Positions 1 to 5,599 of a DNA stretch of 5,599 nucleotides are shown piece by piece. Positions within the stretch are counted from its first letter, which is position 1. Each line of letters opens with the position of its first letter. Source of the stretch: Comamonas sp. lk (GTDB taxonomy: Bacteria; Pseudomonadota; Gammaproteobacteria; Burkholderiales; Burkholderiaceae_C); assembly GCA_945898105.1 (NCBI GenBank), contig CAMDHL010000157.1, forward strand, positions 1-5,599. Reading direction: 5' to 3'. The notes beneath the pieces were generated by a model. The model saw only the letters and a list, made by a program, of their open reading frames with translations, was not told the origin of the DNA and searched no databases. Made by a program: the position numbers and the translations under genes.

Positions 1-431
1 ACCATGATGGCGTCGCCGCTTTGGACGGTGGCAATCGCGTTACCGGCGTAAATCGGGCGCTCGAAGGTGTTGGGGCTTTCGACCTTGGTGATGTCGGAAA
101 TTTGCGCCACGTCCAGCTTGGCGGCCACGCGCGGGGCGATGTTCTTGCCCACTGCCGTTGCAGGAAAAAGAATGTGGCTGTAGGCACCGGCCATGGAGAC
201 CACCTGGGCCGTCACGTTTTCGGCCAGACCATTGGCAAATGCAGCGCTGTCAGCGTGAATGACCTTTGCGACACCGGCGACAGCAGCGGCAGCAGCCGCA
301 GCAGCGCCTGCGTTGTGTCCGGCGACCAACACATGCACATCGCCACCGCATTGCATAGCGGCGGTAATCGTATTGAGGGTGGAGGGCTTGATGCCCGCGT
401 TATCGTGTTCAGCAACGACGAGAGAAGTCAT
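1..431 (-). CDS. etfA: electron transfer flavoprotein alpha subunit, N-terminal part (cut by window edge)
   Basis: EtfA pairs with EtfB to form the soluble FAD-containing electron carrier that takes electrons from acyl-CoA dehydrogenases and passes them to ETF:ubiquinone oxidoreductase. The frame starts at ATG 431-429 and runs off the left edge with 143 complete codons, against roughly 310 residues in the usual family member. Only the N-terminal domain is present; the FAD-binding C-terminal domain lies outside. The start MTSLVVAEHDNAGIKPSTLN, then the CGGDVHVLVAG strand near residues 28-38 and ERPIYAGNAIATV near 124-136, are typical of beta-proteobacterial EtfA. The sequence AGGA (438-441) lies 6 nt before the ATG and supports the start. 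It follows etfB by 48 nt, so the pair is an operon. Residues 43-50 are eight consecutive alanines in mixed GCN codons, a lineage-type low-complexity surface stretch. The identification is secure; the missing half cannot be judged. Confidence 0.95.
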   Translation of the reverse strand, partial: MTSLVVAEHDNAGIKPSTLNTITAAMQCGGDVHVLVAGHNAGAAAAAAAAVAGVAKVIHADSAAFANGLAENVTAQVVSMAGAYSHILFPATAVGKNIAPRVAAKLDVAQISDITKVESPNTFERPIYAGNAIATVQSGDAIM

Positions 432-479
432 GGTGGATCCTGGTGACAAAGAGGTTGAATCAGGTAGGCGACGACAGTC

Positions 480-1229
480 TTAGATGACCTTGGCGTCATT
501 GCGCAGCTTCTCGACCAGAGTGGCAACGTCCGCCACTTTGATACCGGCGCTACGCGCTGCGGGCTCTACTACTTTGAGGGTCTTGATACGCGGCGTTACG
601 TCCACGCCCAAGTCGGCCGGGCTGAAGGTGTCCAGCTGCTTTTTCTTGGCCTTCATGATGTTGGGCAACGTCACATAGCGCGGTTCGTTCAGGCGCAAGT
701 CGGTGGTGATGATGGCCGGGAGCGACAGAGTCAGGGTCTCGGAGCCACCATCGACTTCACGGGTCACCGTGGCCTTGCCGTCTGCGACTTCCACTTTGCT
801 CGCAAAAGTCGCTTGCGGGCGGTCGCACAGAGCGGCGAGCATCTGGCCGGTTTGATTGCAATCATCATCAATTGCTTGCTTGCCCAATATCACCAGGCCC
901 GGTTGCTCTTTGTCCATCAAGGCTTTGAGGATTTTGGCAACGGCCAGCGGTTGCAGTTCTTCGGCGGTTTCCACCAAGATGGCGCGGTCGGCGCCAATGG
1001 CCATGGCGGTACGCAGGGTTTCGGTGCATTGGCTGACGCCGCACGATACGGCGATCACTTCAGTAGCCACGCCTTTTTCCTTTAGCCGAACCGCCTCTTC
1101 GATGGCAATTTCGTCGAAAGGATTCATGCTCATTTTGACGTTGGCGATATCCACGCCGCTGCCGTCAGATTTAACGCGGACTTTGACGTTGTAGTCCACC
1201 ACGCGCTTGACCGGAACCAACACTTTCAT
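480..1229 (-). CDS. etfB: electron transfer flavoprotein beta subunit
   Basis: EtfB is the AMP-binding subunit of the ETF heterodimer and carries the loop that docks on acyl-CoA dehydrogenases. The protein is 249 residues, the normal family length. Visible family features are [10 protein letters not shown] at the start, MNPFDE at 35-40, the AMP-site stretch [13 protein letters not shown] at 116-128, and the EtfB signature running from VTREVDGG (155-162) through LPAI (170-173) and NEPRY (181-185) to the docking loop [10 protein letters not shown] (188-197). I chose ATG 1229-1227 because GGAG (1238-1241) lies 8 nt upstream. A start at GTG 1238 would add only three residues and consume that ribosome-binding site. 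A stop at 480-482 and a 48-nt gap lead into etfA. A promoter about 150 nt upstream probably drives both genes. The protein is complete, with no sign of damage. Confidence 0.97.
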   Translation of the reverse strand: MKVLVPVKRVVDYNVKVRVKSDGSGVDIANVKMSMNPFDEIAIEEAVRLKEKGVATEVIAVSCGVSQCTETLRTAMAIGADRAILVETAEELQPLAVAKILKALMDKEQPGLVILGKQAIDDDCNQTGQMLAALCDRPQATFASKVEVADGKATVTREVDGGSETLTLSLPAIITTDLRLNEPRYVTLPNIMKAKKKQLDTFSPADLGVDVTPRIKTLKVVEPAARSAGIKVADVATLVEKLRNDAKVI

Positions 1230-1237
1230 ACACACCA

Positions 1238-1241
1238 CTCC
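1238..1241 (-). promoter_or_regulatory. ribosome-binding site of etfB
   Basis: GGAG on the minus strand lies 8 nt before ATG 1229. It decides the start in favour of this ATG over the GTG codons at 1238 and 1235, the first of which overlaps the site itself. Confidence 0.75.
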
Positions 1242-1383
1242 AGAGGTAAATAAATGAACAGCTTGCTATGGCTTGCATCCAAGCTGCGGGGCAACCCAAG
1301 ATTCTATGCGCCGCCCCTATTCGCAATGCTTACAGGCGGGTTGAAAAGGCCTGCATCGAAAAAAAGAACGACCGTGCTTTTTT

Positions 1384-1411
1384 ATTATAGTGGTCGCATG
1401 AAATATGTCTG
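1384..1411 (-). promoter_or_regulatory. probable sigma70-type promoter of etfBA
   Basis: Read on the minus strand, positions 1389-1384 are TATAAT, a perfect -10 box. CAGACA at 1411-1406 matches the TTGACA -35 consensus at four of six positions, with a 16-bp spacer. The -10 is followed by a run of six A and then G, placing the transcription start near 1377-1378 and giving etfB a leader of about 148 nt. It lies in the only sizeable gene-free stretch and faces the etf genes. A perfect -10 by chance is possible in an AT-rich patch, but position and direction support it. Confidence 0.6.
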
Positions 1412-1420
1412 TGGCGTTTA

Positions 1421-1434
1421 CCCACAGCAGTGGG
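1421..1434. repeat. short inverted repeat next to the larger hairpin
   Basis: CCCAC and GTGGG form a perfect 5-bp stem around a 4-nt loop, directly abutting the larger inverted repeat at 1435-1464 and 9 nt before the -35 box. It may form a tandem-hairpin end for the upstream operon or be incidental; no T-run follows on either strand. Confidence 0.35.
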
Positions 1435-1464
1435 GACCATTGCGCCAATGCGCTGGTAATGGTC
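1435..1464 (-). repeat. inverted repeat (hairpin) upstream of the etf promoter
   Basis: On the minus strand this reads GACCATT, ACCA, GCGC, ATTG, GCGC, AATGGTC. The outer 7-bp arms are perfect and the inner GCGC arms pair around a 4-nt loop, so the whole folds as an 11-bp stem with a single 4-nt bulge on the 5' arm. It lies about 110 nt after the monooxygenase stop and 24 nt before the etf -35 box. No T-run follows on the minus strand, so it is not a textbook terminator. It could act as an mRNA 3'-end stabiliser, a Rho-associated end or a protein-binding site. Confidence 0.55.
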
Positions 1465-1572
1465 GCAAAAATAGAGTGCCGCAGAGTGTGAAGGGCCAAG
1501 CAGGCTCACACGGGATGCCCTATCGCCATCAGCAACCGCAGCGACCAAGGCGGGACCTTGCGCTGCCTCTGG

Positions 1573-3039
1573 CTATGGGGGCCGCGCTTTGCCAAACTGC
1601 AAAACACCATCTTCCAAAGCACTCCAGCGCAGTGCCAGCAGGTCGCGCACGTAGTTTTGGTACAAGCGCCAAGGCTTTTTACTGCCCTGTTTGGGAAAGC
1701 GGTCTATGGCGCGCTGGAAATAGCCGGAGCTGAAGTCGACCCAGGGCTCGGCTTGCACCGTGGCGTCCTTGAGTTGTGGCATCACGCTCTCAACGCCTTG
1801 GCGGCGCATATGGCGCAAGAGGCGCACCACATACTGCCCGGTCAAATCGCTTTTGAGCGTCCAGGAAGCATTGGTGTATCCGAAAACGTAAGCAAAATTG
1901 GGCACGCCATTGAGCATCATGCCTTTGTAGCTCAAACAATCAGACACCTTCAGAGGTGCGCCATCGACGGCAATCTGCATGCCGCCAAAGCCAAGCAAGT
2001 CGAGTCCGGTAGCGGTGACGATGACATCGGCGCGCAGAAATTCGCCGCTGTGCAGGCGTAGGCCCTGGGGTTCAATCATTTCAATCGTATCGGTCACCAT
2101 GCGCGCCCGGCCCCCACTGATGGCGGCAAATAAATCCGCATCGGGTACGAGGCAAATACGCTGATCCCAAGGCTTGTAAGTCGGGGTGAAATGCGGGTTC
2201 ACCGGATAGCCTGCGGGCAGTGCCTGCGCCGCACCTTCCAGGATGCGGGCCTTGGCCAACTCCGGATTGCGCCGCGCGAGAGTGAAATAAAACAAACCTG
2301 CCAGCACATTTTTCCAGCGGGTCAGCGCATAAGCCAATTTAGATGGCAGCACGCGGCGCAGCGCATCGCCAATCGCATCGCGGCTGGGACGGGCCACCAC
2401 ATAGGTGGGCGTGCGCTGTAACAAGGTCACCTGCGCCGCGCGCTTGGCCATTTCGGGCACCAGGGTCATGGCGGTAGCGCCACTCCCAATTACCACCACT
2501 TGCTGGTCGCCGTAGTCCAGGTCCTGCGGCCAATGTTGGGGGTGCACCACCTTGCCACTGAAACTGTCCATGCCGGGGAAGATCGGCGTGTAGCCATGCT
2601 CGTAGTTGTAATAGCCACTGCACATTAGCAAAAAGCGACATTGGACTTGGAACTCGGTGTCGTCGGCCAGCCGCTTGACAACGACACGCCAGCGCGCTGC
2701 GGCGCTATCCCAATTAGCAGATACCACCTTATGCCCGAAACGGATCAGCGGCAGCACGCCAAACTCTTGCGCAGTCTCTTGCACATAACGCAAGATGGAT
2801 GGCCCATCGGCAATCGCCTTGGCGCCGGTCCAGGGTTTGAAGGAATAGCCCAGAGTGTGCATATCCGAATCGGAGCGTATACCGGGGTAGCGGAACAAAT
2901 CCCAAGTGCCACCCAAACGCTCGCGCGCTTCCAAAATTAAAACCGATTGCTGCGGCAGGCCTTGGCGCAAATGCACCGCACTGCCTATGCCCGATAGGCC
3001 AGCTCCGACGATCAAGGTATCAACCTGCTCGATATTCAT
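1573..3039 (-). CDS. ethA: EthA-like FAD- and NADPH-dependent Baeyer-Villiger monooxygenase
   Basis: This is a flavoprotein monooxygenase of 488 residues, close to the length of mycobacterial EthA, whose family inserts oxygen into ketones to give esters or lactones and can oxidise sulfur. It is expected to be cytosolic, using FAD and NADPH. The FAD-binding GAGLSG is at residues 12-17. The stretch GGTWDLFRYPGIRSDSDM follows at 43-60 and is nearly the same in EthA. The Baeyer-Villiger fingerprint FxGxxxHxxxWP appears as FSGKVVHPQHWP at 160-171. The NADPH-binding GSGATA is at 185-190, and LVTAT-type ATGLDL and KGMMLNGVPNFAY follow in the second half. No signal peptide is seen. The ATG overlaps the preceding stop by 4 nt (ATGA, 3036-3039), and no strong ribosome-binding site precedes it, so coupled translation is likely. 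All key motifs are intact. The symbol marks similarity to EthA; the natural substrate is not known, and it could equally be named for another ketone. Confidence 0.93.
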   Translation of the reverse strand: MNIEQVDTLIVGAGLSGIGSAVHLRQGLPQQSVLILEARERLGGTWDLFRYPGIRSDSDMHTLGYSFKPWTGAKAIADGPSILRYVQETAQEFGVLPLIRFGHKVVSANWDSAAARWRVVVKRLADDTEFQVQCRFLLMCSGYYNYEHGYTPIFPGMDSFSGKVVHPQHWPQDLDYGDQQVVVIGSGATAMTLVPEMAKRAAQVTLLQRTPTYVVARPSRDAIGDALRRVLPSKLAYALTRWKNVLAGLFYFTLARRNPELAKARILEGAAQALPAGYPVNPHFTPTYKPWDQRICLVPDADLFAAISGGRARMVTDTIEMIEPQGLRLHSGEFLRADVIVTATGLDLLGFGGMQIAVDGAPLKVSDCLSYKGMMLNGVPNFAYVFGYTNASWTLKSDLTGQYVVRLLRHMRRQGVESVMPQLKDATVQAEPWVDFSSGYFQRAIDRFPKQGSKKPWRLYQNYVRDLLALRWSALEDGVLQFGKARPP

Positions 3040-4286
3040 GCCGCAAACACCCGCGAGAAACGGCCCATGGAAGACCAGTACACATCGCCGTTCCAGCCGA
3101 CACTAGGAAATACGACACCCTGGGTAATGCCACCGACGCGCACCCTGCCCTGTTCTGCGCCGGTTTCGATATCCAGCAAAACCACTTCCTCGCCCCAGCG
3201 CCGGTAGTCATTGATCAACACTTGCCCACGTTCAGGAAACAAGACCATGTGGCTGGCCGCGCCAAATTCAGTCTTGTGCCACAGGGGCTGCACATCATGG
3301 GTCGCATCACCAAAACGCCAGGCGCGCAAAACTCGGTTCGCCGAGTCATAGCCCAGCACGATGCGCCGCTGCACGTCAACCAAGGGCGGGTTAGTAATGC
3401 TGCCACCGGGCAGGCCGCTGACCTCCCAGGCCGCGTGCTGGCTGCAATCGGTCAGCGACACGCGCAGCAAGCGGTTAGGCGTTCGGCTGACGCCCGCGCC
3501 TTGCATGTTGATTCGGTAGCGGTGGTGGCCGTTGTCCATAAACCAGGCACTTTGCCCGTCAATCACTACATCCCAGCCGTAGGTTTGCGCGCTCTGGCCG
3601 ATGTAGTCCCATTGCCAATGCGGGTCCAGCTTCAGAGTCTGCGCCTGATCATCCCAATGCAGCCGGAAAATAGAATGCACACCCACGACATAGACGGTAT
3701 TGCCCAAAGCACTTAAGCGCGCAATAGATGGTTCAGGGCAAAGCACATCTGCACACACCGATTGCATGCCCTCGGGGTCCAGCACCGTCAGTTGCGCAGC
3801 CTGCCGGTCAGACAAATTTTTGGTGACGATCAGGCCGTTATCCAAAACCACAAAAGAGTTGTAGGGCTGGTTCACCGGCAGCATGCGACTTTGCTTTAGT
3901 GCGCAGTGCCGGTCCAGCCTGTGCGCGTAGCGGCCGTAGACCACATACAAATCGCCATTGCGGTGCACCGCCATGCCGCCGGGCCACATGGGGCCGCCGG
4001 GCAAGCGACCCGAACGCTCCAGTGTCGTGAGCGTGATGGGGTCGATACGTTCTACGCAAGACGTCGTCGACAAACCGAAGTTGGCGCGTAAAGCCGAGTG
4101 GGTTAGCAAATACACCTCGCCCGGGTCACCCAGCACGGTCATGGTCGAAAGCGTGGTGTTACGGCTGGTGCTGCACAAACGCTGGCCCCGCAACAACCGC
4201 AAGCCGCTTGCCGGGCTTGCAGCTTGTAAGCGCGCCGGGCCCGCGTCCTCGGCGGGCCAGGGGCTGGCGTAATAGCCAGCACTCAT
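3036..4286 (-). CDS. unrecognised protein with a beta-propeller-like repeat pattern
   Basis: I do not recognise this 416-residue protein as a named family. After a Pro/Ala-rich N-terminal 45 residues with no signal peptide or membrane segment, it shows seven or eight units of about 40-50 residues. Each has a hydrophobic strand, a turn with G or D/N, and a second strand rich in V, Y and W. The unit cores are near residues 49-62 (TVLGDPGEVYLL), 105-117 (GDLYVVYG), 144-155 (NSFVVLDNGLIV), 189-202 (GNTVYVVG), 238-250 (WDVVIDGQSAWF), 301-313, 347-359 (MVLFPERGQVLI) and 391-404 (GWNGDVYW). This resembles seven- or eight-bladed propellers such as SMP-30/gluconolactonase-like, quinoprotein-like or YncE-like folds. 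It is probably cytosolic. It overlaps both neighbours by ATGA and so works with the sulfatase and monooxygenase. Lactone or ester hydrolysis, or a binding or scaffold role, are guesses. The start is set by the overlap; no clear ribosome-binding site is seen. Confidence 0.8.
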   Translation of the reverse strand: MSAGYYASPWPAEDAGPARLQAASPASGLRLLRGQRLCSTSRNTTLSTMTVLGDPGEVYLLTHSALRANFGLSTTSCVERIDPITLTTLERSGRLPGGPMWPGGMAVHRNGDLYVVYGRYAHRLDRHCALKQSRMLPVNQPYNSFVVLDNGLIVTKNLSDRQAAQLTVLDPEGMQSVCADVLCPEPSIARLSALGNTVYVVGVHSIFRLHWDDQAQTLKLDPHWQWDYIGQSAQTYGWDVVIDGQSAWFMDNGHHRYRINMQGAGVSRTPNRLLRVSLTDCSQHAAWEVSGLPGGSITNPPLVDVQRRIVLGYDSANRVLRAWRFGDATHDVQPLWHKTEFGAASHMVLFPERGQVLINDYRRWGEEVVLLDIETGAEQGRVRVGGITQGVVFPSVGWNGDVYWSSMGRFSRVFAA

Positions 4287-5599
4287 AGACGGCGCTTACG
4301 TCTGCGCAGCAGAAGCCACAAAGGCAGCAGCACCAGCGCGGCCAGAATCAAGGCCATCGTCTTGCCATGCACAGGCAACCAGTAACGCCAAAAACCATTG
4401 ATCATGACTTGCTTTTGCGGGCTGTAGTCCGGTGGCATGTCCAACACTTGGTTGGCCTTAGCCCAGACTGCAAAGTCTTCTTGCATAGCCGCAAATTCTT
4501 GGGGCATTTGCGTGCTCAGGTCTTGCGTTTCGCCCGGGTCTTTGCTCAGGTCATATAAATGCCAAAGGCCATCGCCCAGCGGTGGCATATTGCGCAGCAA
4601 TTTCAAGTTGCCCTTGAACAAAGCGGAGTTGCCAGAAAGCTCATAGCCCAGGGTTTGCTCCGGCTTGCGCACGGTCGTCGCAGTACCTTGCAAAAGCGGC
4701 AGCAAACTCATGCCGGTCAGCGCCTCCACTTGGGTTCCTTTGTATTGGCCGGTGTGCCGCGGCACTTGCGCAATATCCAGCAGCGTGGGGGTAATGTCCG
4801 TGACGTGAGTTAAAGCATTTTCAATTTGATTAGCACGGCGCACTGAAGGGCCTGCCATCAGCATAGGAGCACGAATACCGCCCTCGCCAGACCAAAATTT
4901 ATAGGTGTACAGCGGCGTAGCCGAGGCACTAGCCCAGCCGGGGCCGGGTATGCCATAGGTGCCTTTTGCGCCCAAGGTATCGGTGTCCTGCTTGTAGTTA
5001 AAGACCAGCCAGGGCTGGGCTTCGTGGTAGTCCGATCCCTCAGGGCCGTTATCCGACAAAAACAAAAACACAGTGTTGTCGTAATGACCGGTTTTCTTCA
5101 GATGGTCCACCAAACGCCCGACATGCATATCCATGGCCTCGGCCATCGCGGCGTACACCTCCATCTGACGCTCCATGTGCAAGCGCTCTTTTTCGGGCAA
5201 TGCTTTCCAGTCAGCCGTGGTGGTCATAGTCGTCATACGCGTGCCAGGCGGCACCAGACCTAATTCAATTTGTTTTGTAAGGCGACGCTCGCGAAGGGCA
5301 GTCCAACCCTCACGGTAACGGCCTTTGTATTTGGCTATCAATTCTTTAGGCGCTTGCACCGGCACGTGGTTGGCCTGGAAACCGATATAAGCCAAGAAGG
5401 GTTGGTCTTTGCGCGCATCCGCGTCCATGTACTCGATGGTGCGATCGACAAAATACTGCGAGGAATAAAACTCGGCCGGCATTTTGGCCCGCTGCCCGTC
5501 TTCAAACCAATAGACCTCGGGCAAGTGGGGAAGGTATTGCTTGTTGGGCTCCCAGTTGTCCGAGCCGGTGTCGCCCTGGACAATGGATTTATCAAATCC
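4283..5599 (-). CDS. membrane-anchored sulfatase, C-terminal part (start outside window)
   Basis: This is a type I (formylglycine-dependent) sulfatase of the arylsulfatase/alkaline phosphatase superfamily, which hydrolyses sulfate esters. The frame is open to the right edge, giving 438 visible residues. The N-terminal part with the CxPSR formylglycine motif and the first metal ligands is missing. Visible active-site residues are a His in GFQANHVPVQAP (His codon 5366-5368), the metal-binding Asp-Asn in FLFLSDNGPEGSDY (codons 5048-5053), and the Lys in TYKFWSGEGGIRAP (codon 4898-4900), which match the conserved His, DN and Lys of bacterial arylsulfatases. The C-terminal WHLYDLSKDPGETQDL is also typical. 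The protein ends in a hydrophobic segment of about 17 residues (MALILAALVLLPLWLLL) followed by RRRKRRL, a membrane anchor with the tail predicted inside, so the enzyme should face the periplasm. Its stop overlaps the next start by ATGA. The TTG at 5522-5524 is internal, since clear sulfatase-like sequence (GFDKS) continues upstream. Substrate unknown. Confidence 0.9.
   Translation of the reverse strand, partial: GFDKSIVQGDTGSDNWEPNKQYLPHLPEVYWFEDGQRAKMPAEFYSSQYFVDRTIEYMDADARKDQPFLAYIGFQANHVPVQAPKELIAKYKGRYREGWTALRERRLTKQIELGLVPPGTRMTTMTTTADWKALPEKERLHMERQMEVYAAMAEAMDMHVGRLVDHLKKTGHYDNTVFLFLSDNGPEGSDYHEAQPWLVFNYKQDTDTLGAKGTYGIPGPGWASASATPLYTYKFWSGEGGIRAPMLMAGPSVRRANQIENALTHVTDITPTLLDIAQVPRHTGQYKGTQVEALTGMSLLPLLQGTATTVRKPEQTLGYELSGNSALFKGNLKLLRNMPPLGDGLWHLYDLSKDPGETQDLSTQMPQEFAAMQEDFAVWAKANQVLDMPPDYSPQKQVMINGFWRYWLPVHGKTMALILAALVLLPLWLLLRRRKRRL

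Larger units (their letters stand above)
1230..1572. other. gene-free region between the monooxygenase stop and etfB
   Basis: This 343-bp stretch holds no convincing gene. Open frames crossing it on either strand have no recognisable protein features, and the larger ones continue as antisense shadows of the monooxygenase. From right to left it contains about 100 bp with nothing I can name after the monooxygenase stop, two adjacent inverted repeats (1421-1464), a leftward promoter (1384-1411) and a leader of about 148 nt ending at the etfB ribosome-binding site. I see no classic intrinsic terminator (GC-rich stem plus T-run) for the upstream operon in the leftward direction. Termination there may be Rho-dependent, or some transcription may read through into etfBA. 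Confidence 0.75.

Noticed and set aside
280..306. GCN-rich stretch in etfA as a DNA repeat
   Set aside because: It encodes eight alanines with mixed codons (GCT, GCG, GCC), so it is low-complexity protein sequence rather than a tandem DNA repeat.
1230..1238. GTG start of etfB three codons upstream
   Set aside because: It would overlap the GGAG site at 1238-1241, and EtfB proteins normally begin at [10 protein letters not shown].
1359..1383. A-run and T-run flanking GAACGACCGTGC as an intrinsic terminator
   Set aside because: The stem would be mostly A-T with a loop too small for the inner pairs. No plus-strand gene needs it, and on the minus strand it immediately follows the -10 box.
1254..1733. 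Plus-strand open frame of 159 codons starting in the intergenic region
   Set aside because: It runs into the antisense of the monooxygenase 3' end, has an atypical Arg/Pro-rich composition with no domain, and covers the leftward etf promoter.
1..3039. Functional link in which ETF supplies electrons to the monooxygenase
   Set aside because: Baeyer-Villiger monooxygenases of this type take electrons directly from NADPH through their own visible nucleotide-binding motif, and etfBA has its own promoter.
4283..4364. Sulfatase tail as a PEP-CTERM or LPXTG sorting signal
   Set aside because: Neither a PEP nor an LPxTG motif precedes the helix; only the helix and basic cluster are present, which suit a plain membrane anchor.
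5522..5524. TTG as the start of the sulfatase
   Set aside because: The frame stays open for 25 more codons to the window edge, with sulfatase-like GFDKS sequence, and the formylglycine motif must lie further upstream.

Overview
The window fits a betaproteobacterium, probably of the Comamonadaceae (Burkholderiales). This rests on the EtfB and EtfA sequences, the etfB-etfA order and the moderately high GC content. I could not run a search, so the placement is inference. All five genes I can support lie on the minus strand, and the window cuts the genes at both ends.

In the direction of transcription (right to left), the first block runs from the right edge to about 1573. It holds three genes: the C-terminal part of a sulfatase (4283-5599, start outside the window), an unrecognised soluble protein with a beta-propeller-like repeat pattern (3036-4286), and a flavin-dependent Baeyer-Villiger monooxygenase closely resembling mycobacterial EthA (1573-3039). 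Both junctions are 4-base ATGA overlaps, so the three are almost certainly co-transcribed and translationally coupled. A reasonable but unproven reading is a pathway in which an organosulfate is desulfated at the periplasmic face of the inner membrane and a derived ketone is oxidised to an ester or lactone in the cytoplasm. The propeller protein's role in it is unknown.

A gene-free stretch (1230-1572) follows. It holds two adjacent inverted repeats, a good sigma70-type promoter with a perfect TATAAT facing left, and a leader of about 148 nt with several possible stems.

The second block is etfB (480-1229) and the N-terminal half of etfA (1-431), the two subunits of the housekeeping electron transfer flavoprotein. 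It carries electrons from acyl-CoA dehydrogenases towards the quinone pool. It has its own promoter, and nothing in the sequence ties it to the sulfatase-monooxygenase block. I saw no tRNA, rRNA, CRISPR array, insertion sequence or attachment site.
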